NCBI GenBank assembly: GCA_001247695.2
Contig: LGRX02015615.1
Coordinates: 1 to 17,156, forward strand
Direction of reading: 5' to 3'
Source of the DNA: Cymbomonas tetramitiformis
Lineage: Eukaryota > Chlorophyta > Pyramimonadophyceae > Pyramimonadales > Pyramimonadaceae
Length of the DNA: 17,156 nt
The notes under the pieces were generated by a model that saw only the letters and a list, made by a program, of their open reading frames with translations, was not told where the DNA came from and did no database searches. Positions 1 to 9,588 of this stretch are shown piece by piece. The translations under genes and the position numbers were made by a program. Position 1 is the stretch's first letter. Each line of letters starts with the position of its first letter.

Positions 1-735
1 GGGGAGTGTGCTGGCCGCTAGCCTTGTATGTGTGGGGAGCGTGCCAACCGCTACCCTCGTATGTATAGGGAGCGTGCCGGCCACTATCCTCGTATGTGTG
101 GGGAGGGTGCCGGCCGCTAGCCTTGTATGTGTGGGGAGCGTGCCGGCCGCTATCCTCGTATGTGCGGGGAGCGTGCCGGCCGCTAGCCGCGTATGTGTGG
201 GGAGCGTGCCGGCCGCTATCTTCGTATGTGCGTGGAGCGTGCCGGCCGCTAGCCTCCTATGTGCGGGAGGTGTTGGCCGCTAGCCTCGTGATGTGGGGGA
301 GCGTGCCGGCCGCATTCCGTATGTGCGTGGATGCGGCCGGTCGCTAGCCTCCCATGTGTGGGAGTGTGTTGGCCTTGGGCCTCGTATGTGTGGGGAGCGT
401 GCCAAACCGCTAGGTTAGCCTCGTATGTACAGGGAGCGTGCCGGCCACCATCCCCGATGTGGGGAGGGTGCCGGCCGCTTAGCCTTGTGGCTGGGAGGTG
501 GGGGAGCGTGCCGGCCGCTATCCCCGTATGTGCGGGGAGCGTGCCGGTCGCTAGCCTCCCGATGTGTGGGGAGCGTGTTGGCCGTTATCCCGTATGTGGG
601 GAACCATGCCAGCCGCTAGCCTCGTATGTGGGGGGAGTGTGTTGGCCGCTAGCCTTGTATGTGTGGGGAGCGTGCCGGCCGCTAGCCTTGTATGTGCGAT
701 TCTTGTATTTGTGGAGGGAGTGGTGGATGCCGTCC
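1..735. repeat. 33-bp minisatellite (about 21 units, degenerate)
   Basis: Tandem units built around GGCCGCTAGCCTCGTATGTG followed by TGGGGAGCGTGCC. The first eight or so units are spaced at exactly 33 bases (about positions 14 to 245). Later units vary (31, 33 or more bases) and carry small insertions and deletions. Unit variants alternate GCTAGCC with GCTATCC. The array continues past the left edge. Because 33 is a multiple of 3, long open frames appear by periodicity on both strands; most are artefacts. On the minus strand one frame reads an 11-residue repeat, A-P-H-T-Y-E/K-A-S-G-R-H. That frame joins in phase with the end of the neighbouring PAN-domain gene (see 585-754). The array is otherwise intronic, 3'-UTR or intergenic. 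Confidence 0.93.
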
Positions 736-754
736 TCGTAGTCTGTGGGGATTG
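585..754 (-). CDS. Possible terminal exon of the PAN-domain gene, running into the minisatellite
   Basis: Acceptor attcag ends at 755. The exon would start at 754 in the phase left by the preceding exon (one base) and read 56 codons to TAA at 587-585. It begins IPTDYEDGIHHSLHKYKNRT and then enters the minisatellite as two and a half copies of an 11-residue repeat (YKASGRHAPHT, YKASGQHTPPT, YEASGWHGSPHT). With it the whole coding sequence is 855 bases, 284 residues plus stop, all in frame. The preceding intron (755-888) would be 134 bases. The acceptor has a weak pyrimidine tract. The alternative is that the true last exon lies beyond the left edge and this is intron. Confidence 0.38.
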
Positions 755-888
755 CTGAATCCTACTTTGGCAGCACAACGTTCAGATTTTCAAGGAGCGC
801 CAAGTACGTTGCGATCAACTGGCTCTACTTAAGTTTACTGGAGATATCCATACCCGGGCCATACTTGCTGCTTAGCTGTTGCACTCAC

Positions 889-3233
889 CGGGATCGTCAT
901 CTGTAGCAGCAGGCAGCGTTTGAGTTGATACATCATCACTGCCAGGAGTCGCAGTCTTCGCCGCTGCGTGACCTGTTATGATATCCAAGTGCAAGAGACA
1001 CAATAAATCTTAGGAAGGTCTTAGGAGCAACAGTATTTTGAGAGCCACGGGAATATTCCGAGATATTCCTTGACATCAGCGTTGCTCAAGGTGCGAAGGC
1101 TTGTTCCTGTGGCAGTGCCTCTCCTTTTTTCTATTTTTCAGAAAGGGTCAATTTTCTTGTGCAACAAGGCTAACACGGCGGAAAATTCGCGTGCTAGTTG
1201 CAGCAGTGTGTACTCGTTCCTCCACCGATAGCCCCGATATAGCTGCCCCGAAGATGCTTGGTCTTCCAAGAAGAGAAAAGGCTCACCGTGGGGATGGCTC
1301 GACGGGCCTGGCGTAGCAACATCCTTGATATATAGCACCTGATCCTGCTTATCCACTTTCACCCGGTTGCACCCACTCTTGTAGAGGATGCAATCGCCTT
1401 TCTTGGCCTCGGCCACGGGGGGCATTGTGAAAGACTGGCACTTGGAGTCGGTGTCACACATCGAGGCGCAGTCGTCCAGTGTCACTGTGGCTTTCTTCAG
1501 AAAAACCGGCGACTTCACCTCGTCCTCGCACGTGGCGCCACGCATTCGCGTGTACACCACCTCCTCTGCACGAAATACAACAGAGTGGCTCGTGGCAACC
1601 ACACCACTCAGGAAACTGCCACGTGGCAACCACACCACTCAGGAAACTGCCACATCCTCGAACAAAGTACAAGTGTCCTCGGACGTTGTCATGACATGCG
1701 AGGACGCCCTCGGAGGTTATGAAGTCCACTGCTTGCGGTGGGCAACTGCCGAGGTTACTGGAACTTCTACACCCTGTGGTGACGTAAAGGTTCTTTGGCA
1801 CGAGGGCGCAGCTGAGGACAACCAAGCAGCCGCACTTGCGGAAGCTCGCGGCTCCGTGTCTGCCATCTCACACCGCGGGTCCTTCCAGCCCATGAAGGAA
1901 CAACGGCTTTCAACTCCGAAAGGATTCGGGAACCCCCTCTAGGAGGAGCACACATGCCTCTCGTCGTCTGGATAATTATATCGGGTGAAATATTTCATGT
2001 GGGCGCACGAAAGAGTAAGTGCAAATTTTTGGTATCGTAAAGCCCACCTGGAGATTCCGGGGTAGCAGGGTCCTCGGCATGGGATACCGTTGACACATCC
2101 TGCAGGAGTAGCAGACGACCCTCAGCTGCTCCAAACGCTCAGAAAATCTCACGGCCGCAGCAGCGGTAGAACGCGAAGCCCCGTACGCCGTTCATGCGAC
2201 TCTGAGAGCAGGCCGAGGTGCCGATCCTTTCATCTCAAGGGCGCACTCCTGTATGGAACGACCCAGCTGGAAAATGATAGCGACTCCTTTGATCTCTATC
2301 TATTCCGATCAGCCACAGGGCTTACTGGAGGGACAGCGCCAGGATACCTCAACCTTAAACTGGAAAGTGATGGCTACGGGAGGTGGAGATCTTCGGCAAC
2401 ATGCCTCAAACTAAAACAGACCGATGCCTTTGATGTGCCCTTGCCCTGCAACCTATTGGGATCCAGATGCGTACTCTCGGGACCCCAGGCGCGCCTCGCC
2501 AAGCCCGTTGACACATAGTAAAGCTGAAATCAGTCGCACCTGGTCTGGGCCTAACAAGGTGAAAGTTCTCCTTGGCAGCCCTACTTTTTCTCGAACCACC
2601 TGCCGCGTCTTGTGCAACTGCTCGACAAGCTGTCGCACAAAAAAGCAAGTTAGTTCGAAGCGCGCAAGGCGGGCGTATGGTTCAAGCGGTGTGATCCTCT
2701 GATGTTTTGCGCCGTAAGTCGTTGCGAGTACATATCTTGGGACAGAGACACTACCCCAAGCGCCGGATTCTGAACGCTGTGCGAATCCTTGCTACCTTTT
2801 ACAAAAACTCGCAGTACGCCACGTAATGTCTAAGCGTCTCGTAGGTCAGCGCATCGCAGTAGTGCAACACCGCTTGTCCGGTTGAAGTCATTTTTCAGAC
2901 GGGTGCTCCAAGTGATCTCGAGAGATGAGAACGAAAAATACGGTAGCACCAGAGGAGTATGGAGTGGCGATAACTTCCAGAAACTTTCTCAGAGTATGTC
3001 GAGGCAAACGGTGGTGTAGGATTGAGACTGCCAGGGAGGCACGAGCAGCTCACCTCTTCAGCGCATACGAATGCAAGTGCCAACACGCAAAAGAGCCCAA
3101 ACCAAACCACAGGCGAAAGTTGAAATCTGCCAGACTTAGATTTTTTGTCATCGCCAGACTTATAGTATTGCAGGGTCAGGTCGGCATGACGTCGACGCGG
3201 GACGGCCTTTGGATCCTTGCGCAAGTAGCCCAT
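889..3233 (-). CDS. PAN/Apple-domain type II membrane protein, split gene (exons 1-5)
   Basis: Exons inferred on the minus strand: 3233-3054, 2629-2540, 2099-2048, 1565-1287 and 972-889, all bounded by AG acceptors and GT donors (gtgagc, gtgcga, gtgggc, gtgagc, gtgagt). Phases are 0, 0, 1, 1, 1 and fit at every junction. Exon 1 starts at the ATG at 3233 and encodes about 37 basic residues, then a hydrophobic segment (SPVVWFGLFCVLALAFVCA, about residues 41-59) that should act as a signal anchor. Exon 2 is a charged stalk. Exon 3 is short and acidic, rich in Ser, Thr and Pro. Exon 4 (93 codons) carries a PAN/Apple-like domain: DDCASMCDTDSKCQSF, then GDCILYKSGC. Exon 5 is a Thr/Ala/Asp-rich linker. 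PAN domains bind proteins or sugars outside the cell, so a surface or secretory-pathway adhesion or receptor role is inferred. Family membership is by cysteine pattern only. The extra exon candidates within introns 1 and 2 were not needed. Confidence 0.68.
1591..1652. repeat. 31-bp perfect tandem duplication in an intron
   Basis: Two back-to-back copies, 1591-1621 and 1622-1652. Each unit is bounded by GTGGCA at one end and TGCCAC at the other, so each is a short inverted repeat. It lies in intron 3 of the PAN gene, 26 bases or more upstream of the acceptor of the PAN exon. The identity of the copies indicates a recent duplication. It does not alter the inferred coding frame. Confidence 0.9.
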
Positions 3234-3844
3234 GAGATATTCGTTTACCTACTGGCAGTCGCCACAACGTGCAGTTCATCAGAACTTTCTGTTACGAGAT
3301 GTTCACACATAAGCACACGCAAGCAAGCACGCAAACGCCGAGGCTCTCAGCGGACGAATTCCACTTTTGTGTGCGACAGGAAAGAAACTGAACGAGGACT
3401 TCACAAGGCATTCAAAAATGAACTCGCGAAAAATAAGTATGTGATCATAGCTCTTAAGTCGAGCCGGTTGGAATGTCAGATTTATCAGCACGCAGGGTCA
3501 GGATCCCATAGCATTCGGAAGCTACAAAAGTGCGAAAAAAGGGTGGGAAAATCAAGTATGTCATCTGTCTTACCGATGGCGTGTCTCTTGCGCAATGTTC
3601 AAAAGTAAGTGAAGAGGACAAAACTCCAAAACTCCAAAACGACTATCTGTATCTCAACATTCAACTCAAAACTGATCCCAACAAACTGAAGCTAAAAATC
3701 CCGCAAGCCGAACCCTCACGCTCACCCTCGCCTCGCCTGTTCAGGTCGAACTGTCGCTGTCGTGTGTCACCCGACCGGCAGATCACCGGTGCGGAATCAG
3801 GGGTTCCTTTGCGTACTAAAATACGCATGTGTCACCCTTTCGTG

Positions 3845-3882
3845 GAGAAACGAAATGAGGAGTTCTCCTCGTTTCGTTTCTC
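3845..3882. repeat. 18-bp inverted repeat with a 2-base loop
   Basis: Arms GAGAAACGAAATGAGGAG (3845-3862) and CTCCTCGTTTCGTTTCTC (3865-3882) are complementary except for one T/G position and are separated by TT. It lies in the gap between the divergent genes. It could be a cruciform-forming site, a remnant of a small mobile element, or a stem in an untranslated leader. Confidence 0.8.
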
Positions 3883-4050
3883 GATTCTGATTGGTGGATG
3901 AAAATGAGGGGGATGAAAACGGGAGGAGGCGGACTGGAGGTTTCCGGTCTAAAATGGGGGGTGACTTCAGACTTGTGAGAGTTCAGAGTTGAGAGAAGGG
4001 CGTCCTGCAACCAACCAGTTGGAGTTGCCGTTTCTCTTCTCCTATCTAGA

Positions 4051-4075
4051 ATCTTCAATCTTCAATCTTCAATCT
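4051..4075. repeat. 7-bp microsatellite ATCTTCA, about 3.6 copies
   Basis: ATCTTCA is repeated three and a half times about 180 bases upstream of the inferred start codon of the UVR-NTF2 gene, probably in its promoter or 5' untranslated region. No function is visible. Confidence 0.85.
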
Positions 4076-4252
4076 AATAAGACCTAAAGCGAAACATTAA
4101 CATAGGATAGCGAGTCATATTCCGATTTCTGTTTGGCCACCCGCTATCTTTTGCCTCCAGTATCCGCACGCACGAAAAGTACAGTCATTGCCATTGCCAT
4201 CATACCACACACTACCAAGTAGTTTAGGTTTCGACTGACGGTTGCCAGCAAC

Positions 4253-6010
4253 ATGCTTCGCGTACCTTTCCCAGAAAGTGCGACAACGCACACGTTTGAG
4301 GGTTTGAACAAACCGCAGCACAATCGAAGTTCACGACGCTCTGTTCAATTCTCCAAAATGACACCTAATAGCTTGCGAAGGCCATCTGCACGTCTAGGAG
4401 GAGATATTTCCAGTTGTCGGAGTTGTGAGAAGCAGCTATCCATGCAAAGGGGAGTTAGGGTGCTCGCTGGTAGTAGCGACGATATCGATGCCACGGGCGA
4501 TGCCGATTTGGTACTGGTTTATCTTGAGTACAATTCTTTTCTTCTGTATCAAGACTTTGATGTGGCTGTGGATTTGTTTCCATTTTCGTCCAGGATGTGG
4601 AACAGCTTCAGGAAGCCCTCGATTCGGCCATTTCAATTGAGAACTACAGTGAAGCTGCTCGACTCAGGGATCTACTCAAGTATGTTCGCTGTATGTGAAC
4701 AGGCTGCACGTCGTACATCCTTGTTTTTCTTCTCGATTGAATACTGAGCATAAAGTACCCCTCGCACTTCCCGAGCTTTGTTCTTAAGCTTCGAGATGTT
4801 TTTTGCAGTTCACAGATTGATGATCGTATGATCGGCATCTTAGGCGCCCACTCTGCGTTTTATAACGCGTTCAAAAATCTGGACATTAAGGCGATGTCCA
4901 AGGTGTGGGGAGAAGGAGAGGCAGTGCGTTGTACTCACCCTGGAGGACTATGCATCTATGGTAGAAACAAGGTACCTCCTCCTCCAAGTTCCCCGCCTCA
5001 AAGTTTAAACCCTAATACCGCCCAGTTTGCTTGTGAAGGGCACTCTCACACCAGCAAGCTGGAAACTTCATGGAGGTCTAGGATGTACCGAAGAGGGGTA
5101 GCGAGGGTTGCACCCTGGAGATTGCCGGCTATCGGAAATGCTTTCAAGGCGAAAGGTGGCCTCAAACTGCACCGCAGGTTACACGTTCAGGGCGCGAACG
5201 TGTCGGTGGAACAGGACCGTAGGATCCTCAAGCATATAGGTCCTTGGTCGCGCGTGAGTGTAGTTTTACAAGACACGCAGGCTCGTCAGGGAGCTTGGCG
5301 TCTCAGGTTTCCTTCGAAATACGTTGCTGCATTCACTACCGAAGCCACTCGAGAACCGTACAAAGGCAGGACGGCGGCACGAGCGCAGAGCGCGTGTGTT
5401 CTGCGCGCTGCACCGAGGCGAGGCGAGACAGAGAGAACGTCGGGGCGATATTTTCGGGGCATTCTGTTTTGCCTGCTGAAAGATGAGCGGAGCCCGAGAG
5501 AAAGACGTGGGGGTTACTTTTTCCTGAAGCCAGGAGCATACGTGTCACATAAGCCACATCCACGACCGTCCTGCACTGTTGTTCAAGAGTTGTATGCCGC
5601 TGTATTGGCAGGTGCTAAGCTCGTGGGAATCAATTTTCAATGTTGCAACTTCTATGGAAATCAGATACGATCCCGACGAAGTGAAAGTCCACATAAACGG
5701 GGTAAGATTCGTCCTTGCTTCGAGGTGGTTTTCTACTTTTCAGCAAGGTTTCCGATAGGTCGCGGAAGTTTTAAATTATAACACCGCTTTCGCCCCATAA
5801 TCCCGCGCCTAGGGAGGTGAACACATACGGCTAACATGTGCGTACGTGCTAGGCCTCATGTTGGTTCGATTGGTTCGTAGGCGATTCGCTGTTGGTCTCG
5901 ATTTGAACGAGCCACACTTAACTATTTCTCCGCGTTGTGGTCAATATGCAGGAGATAGCATTCACGACATGTGCAGAGCTCGTGGAATCTAATGGGGTAG
6001 TCGTTGCCAA
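4253..6010 (+). CDS. UVR-motif plus NTF2/SnoaL-like protein, probably plastid-targeted (exons 1-5, 3' end unresolved)
   Basis: Exons: 4253-4510, 4594-4679, 4809-4971, 5612-5701 and 5952-6010. Introns begin gtactg, gtatgt, gtacct and gtaaga and end in cag (ttcgtccag, ttttgcag, ttggcag, atatgcag). Junction phases are 0, 2, 0, 0, all consistent. Exon 1 (86 codons) is rich in Ser and Arg and poor in acidic residues until its end, like a transit peptide. Exon 2 encodes a UVR motif, LQEALDSAISIENYSEAARL followed by RDLL. Exons 3-5 encode an NTF2/SnoaL-like fold: AFYNAFKNLDIKAMSKVW, then CTHPGG, then SSWESIF, MEIRYDPDEVKVHING and FTTCAELVESNGVVVA. UVR motifs mediate protein contacts, and UVR plus NTF2-like proteins are known from plants. 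The exact role is unknown. The expected closing part (TN-x-F ... W-x-L ... HH) was not found. Either a further exon follows the donor at 6011 or the frame reads on to TGA at 6079. Confidence 0.78.
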
Positions 6011-6045
6011 GTGCGTTTTTTATCCCGAACTGTTGTTGCACAACT

Positions 6046-6345
6046 TCAATAGCCTCCTCCACAAACTGGTCGCCATCCGATGAAGTGCCTTGCTGGTGAC
6101 ACAGTCTTGACAGTCAAAGGATACTTGCAATGACCTGCAGCCGTCTTGATCTGTGACCAAATGACTGAACTCTCGATGAGCCTGACTCCCTCTTGCTCCT
6201 CGCTATCCCTCCCCTTGCCATGCTCCTCGCCAACACAACAAACATTTGTCTGGCCGTCTTTGACCTTTGGTGGCTTGTCCTCCCCAAACCACAAATGCAA
6301 GATCGAAAACTGGGTTATATCTGTTTTACCATCACTGCTGTGCAT
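6046..6345 (-). CDS. Unrecognised ORF, 99 codons, possibly an exon of an unknown gene
   Basis: Open on the minus strand from ATG (6345) to TGA. The composition is protein-like: charged, with KPPKVKDGQTN, GEEHGKGRDSEEQEG and IESSVIWSQIK. The opposite strand gives Ser/Leu/Pro-rich products typical of an antisense shadow. An AG (tgcacag) lies just after its ATG, so it may be an internal exon. A second minus-strand frame continues protein-like (GDQFVEEAIEVVQQQFGIKN) through about 6085-6010, antisense to the last known exon of the UVR-NTF2 gene. I do not recognise a family. It could be a mobile-element fragment or a convergent gene. Confidence 0.25.
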   Translation of the reverse strand: MHSSDGKTDITQFSILHLWFGEDKPPKVKDGQTNVCCVGEEHGKGRDSEEQEGVRLIESSVIWSQIKTAAGHCKYPLTVKTVSPARHFIGWRPVCGGGY

Positions 6346-6420
6346 GGGGACGGTAAAAGCGGGATCGCTCCGGGAATTATAGCGGTTTTATGTGCACGCT
6401 GCGTCAAGGATAAAGCCTGA

Positions 6421-8590
6421 ACACGGCGTGTTGCGATGTGTGACATGGTGCTCCGGCACTCTTAGTGGATATGTGCCTGAAAACGTGTCTTCTCCACTGC
6501 GGTGTTCGTCGGGCGAGGTTGGTTTAGTATGCGTAACGGGGCAACTTTCTACTATCTAGAGTTGTGCATGGATGATATGCTATGCACACGTTTTGCTTAT
6601 CTGAAGAATAGTATTTGAGGTTGAATGGAGTTGCTGAACCACCAGGGAGAATTCCACCAATAACTGCTGACCTAAGTTAACGTCGGTCCTTAGGCACCGT
6701 GCTTCACCGACTGCCTTTAACGCCCTTAGATTATACTTCCATCCAATCTGTATGCTTGGCTGATTGCCAACCATTGCTTGAGGTGCATGTGCCTTGATTC
6801 CACCTTGTTCCTCCTCGCACAAGGCTCCTTTGGGATGATGGTCGATATGACTCTAGTCACTAGTGTAGTATGAGCGCACATCACAACACTCTTTATGAGC
6901 GTGTGCCGATTCCCTTGTCGCGGTTCAACCTTGTCCCTTCATGTCTAAGCCTTCTGCTGGGCGATCATCGGGCAGACATATGTTATCAGAATGCTTGGAA
7001 CCAAAGGCAGGTTGCAAATTGCTTTTCAAATGTCGCCCATTATCGGCGTCGGATCCTGGAATGATCGTGAGAATGATCGTGAGAATAATCTTGCAGAGGT
7101 TACAGAAAAGCATCCACTGTGAGCACCTTATGTCGATTGGATCACAGAATATTGAGTCAAGTGTATTTCTGGGGATGGTGTGAAGCAGATTTAATGCAAC
7201 CAACATTTTTGAACGGCAGCAGGGTGAGTGGAAAATTGTACACCATCATGGTAACGCTGCTAGGTGAATATGTCCTGCGGTGGATCACACATGAAATCAT
7301 AAGGTCCTGAACTATCGTATTTGTAACGGAACATGCTTGAATTTCAAGAGAGTAACTTTGTGTGATTATAGCAATCGACGCAATTTCCACTCCATCATCT
7401 TGTGTAGTGCATGTGGGAGCTTCATCTCTCCTCTATGCATACAATGTTCATGATTCGACACATCAACCTATACAAAGGTTGTATGCACTTATTTCTCATA
7501 TGCTCGGAATATGCATTGTATTTATGCACCAACACTTCAAGCGATATACGCAACATTTGGTTGGGTACTATCATCTTAGTCAATTCATTTGTGAGCACAT
7601 TTTACTTTTACTATGCTCTTCATACATTTCATATGCTGTGTACCTCAAACCTCCGATGTCATCACTATGGCGCTAGTACTTCATAGTGAACTCTCTCATC
7701 AACCAAATCGGTTCTACTGTACTCTTGTACTGAGTAATAAAGCTCCCTCATATGGCATCATCCAGTTCAGTCCTGCTGTACTCACACTGCAGTACGTGTA
7801 CGGAGTACCGCAGTTTTCTACTTAGCCATTTCGGCCATTGTTTTCATCTCCGAACTCATTGTGTTCCTAGCAGTGTTTAAAACGGGGGTGCCTATGGATA
7901 TGTTGCATATGTGATGAGGTATGAGTGCCCACGCGGACTTATTGATGAATAGCAATTTAAATGGACACCATCCTTCAATTGTGAATCATGCATACCTTGA
8001 CCATTGCCGATATCTCTTCCGATGTTGCATCCAGATGTGGATTAGGTTTGGGCCATTGATCTCAAGGGTATCAAGATCTCTTTTCAATATAGGGAGCGAA
8101 ACTTTTCATGCTGCTCTTGTTTTTACATGATTGCCGTTGTTGTACCTGAGGGAGTAGAATGGCAAATTGAAACTTCAGCCCGAATCATTGTCAACAAAGT
8201 CCATCATCATAAACACATATGCATCTGTGTGGAAGACATTCTGCGCGCAACCAAATCGTTTTGGTTTGATGGGTGGAGATCCAATAATGCAACGCGGGCT
8301 TTTGTGTTCGGGTGAGTTCGGGTCTTCGGGAACAAGTATTTTAGGGGTTATATTTAGATGCAATGCTGGCATCATGACTTTGGTCGGGGATGACAATTGA
8401 GATAATGGAAAAGGCTCCCCACATGCACCGATTTGATAAAAAAAAATGCACGCTCGGTTATTGCAGCCTGTTTACGAATTTGACATGGTGACATGACCGT
8501 ACTCGACCAATTTTGTGATGAGGGATCGAGGGAAAATATTAACATACCATACAATGTGTCCTTGATGTACGATTTGCATGCTTGGGGCCA
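6421..8590. other. AT-rich stretch without a recognisable gene; decayed coding frames
   Basis: Only short open frames are present (60-104 codons). Several stretches are unusually poor in stops. The minus-strand frame covering about 8470-7825 is interrupted by only three stops, all TGA. The plus strand in the same codon register is open from about 8060 to 8315. This fits an old coding element decaying, for example by CGA-to-TGA changes. I could not identify a domain or assign the coding strand, and I found no terminal repeats for it. Confidence 0.4.
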
Positions 8591-8594
8591 TAAT

Positions 8595-8770
8595 TCGCCA
8601 AGGTCCGGTATCGTTTCTAAAAATCGGTATTGGTTGGACGGTCACAAGTGATATAGCAGTTCGCTTTGTTTGAATATCGATTTTTGATATCCGTTCAATG
8701 ATATTGATCGCTAATCGTTTGTATATCGGTTGACATACAGCGTATATGACACATTCAAGGATCGATACTA
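8595..8770. repeat. CGATAT-rich dispersed repeat, copy 1
   Basis: Dense in TATCG, CGATA and GATATC motifs. Parts resemble the reverse complement of the 14715-15010 copy; for example TTTTTGATATCCGTTCAATG here against a similar string there. Probably a member of an interspersed non-coding repeat family. Confidence 0.5.
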
Positions 8771-8817
8771 ATAAGAATTTTACGCCAATAATAAGGACCG
8801 TGGCCTAGGAGTGCAGT

Positions 8818-8970
8818 AAAGGGAAAATGGTTATCGAGGAATAGAAAAGTGCATAATGGGGAATAGAAATTATGTCCTGTTTTGGGGGAATAAATTTGTG
8901 ACACAAGCACATGCGTGTAATATCACCGTTTGTATTATTTTGCCCCCACCCCACCTCTGTTCACTTGGTT
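8818..8970 (+). repeat. Dispersed repeat, copy 1 (inverted relative to 12270-12475)
   Basis: The core GGAATAGAAAAGTGCATAAT and the bases after it, to about 8895, match the reverse complement of 12393-12455 almost exactly. Weaker similarity continues outward (GGTTATCGAGG against a related string) and inward (GTGACACAAGC, then CGTTTGT, then ATTTTGCCCCC). The pair lies 3.5 kb apart in inverted orientation. Confidence 0.75.
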
Positions 8971-9220
8971 GTTGCAAACATGAGGAAGCCTCCGAAAAAG
9001 TACAGCAGGGTGTGCCTTTCTTGCGACAACGGCGGGTATCGTTGTAGTATTGAACACACTGATGGTATGCATTTTATTGTCCTCTATTCAAGAAAGAGGA
9101 CAGGGTAAAAGATTCTCCATCAAAAATGAAAGGTGCGTTGCCCTTGCTTTCCACGGTTCCCTTGTACAGTTGACTACATAATAAGTGGTAGGAACAACTT
9201 TTTTTGCGCAAGCAAGATTA

Positions 9221-9366
9221 CGGAGCTTTCATTGAACCAGATACGGGGCTTTCATTGAACTAAATACAGGGCTTTCGTTGAACCAGATACGTGGCTTTCG
9301 TTGAACCAGATATGGGGCTTTCAGTGAACCAGGTACCGTACGTGGCTTTCATTGAACCATATACGT
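9221..9366. repeat. 23-bp tandem array, six units
   Basis: Units of GGCTTTCRTTGAACCAGATACG start at about 9225, 9248, 9271, 9294, 9317 and 9344 (spacing 23, 23, 23, 23, 27). The last unit has a 4-base insertion next to GTACCGTACG. Non-coding as far as I can see. Confidence 0.92.
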
Positions 9367-9588
9367 AATTCTACGCGAGTTCCTGACCACACAACGATAC
9401 CGAGTATGCAGGCAATTCTGCTTAAATTAGAAAGGGTTGGAAGCAAGATCCGTTCGGAATCTAGGATGTTGTGAGGGCTGGTAATGGGCGTGATTCAAGC
9501 CAGCCAACTCGACTCACGCCCAACAGGGACGCATCCTGCCCAGCATGAACATGTCACGCATATCATATAAGCATGATAAACACATCGT

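Larger units (their letters stand above)
3234..4252. promoter_or_regulatory. Shared upstream region between two divergent genes
   Basis: About 1.0 kb separates the inferred start codons of the PAN gene (minus strand, 3233) and the UVR-NTF2 gene (plus strand, 4253). Both promoters should lie here. I see no convincing TATA box or initiator. The stretch holds a strong hairpin (3845-3882), a short 7-bp repeat (4051-4075) and purine-rich runs around 3898-3960. Open frames of 123 and 227 codons on the plus strand overlap this interval but lack splice or domain support. Confidence 0.45.

Noticed and set aside
8..741. Several plus-strand open frames (64-136 codons) across the left end
   Set aside because: They are products of the 33-bp period, change frame at each insertion or deletion, and show no domain beyond the repeat.
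1388..1942. 184-codon plus-strand open frame
   Set aside because: It is antisense to the PAN exon, whose cysteine pattern and flanking splice sites are on the minus strand; the rest lies in an intron.
2090..2518. 142-codon plus-strand open frame
   Set aside because: It lies opposite intron 2 of the PAN gene. Its protein looks passable, but there is no domain, splice or start context, and the minus-strand exons on both sides fit one frame across it.
2830..2916. Possible 29-codon minus-strand exon after the membrane segment (acceptor tctcgag, ends TAG)
   Set aside because: It is in phase, but it would end the protein early. The exon at 2629-2540 also fits and leads to the rest of the gene. 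It could be an alternative end.
2925..3608. 227-codon plus-strand open frame
   Set aside because: Long, but antisense to the first PAN-gene exon with its membrane segment and good donor. Its composition (Arg, Ser and Cys scattered) shows no domain.
7362..7676. 104-codon plus-strand open frame
   Set aside because: AT-rich, no domain, no splice partner; probably part of the decayed stretch rather than a gene.
8980..9064. ATG-led 28-codon stretch with CLSCDNGGYRC and a GT donor (gtatgc)
   Set aside because: It resembles a zinc-binding first exon, but no following exon was found and it adjoins a dispersed repeat.
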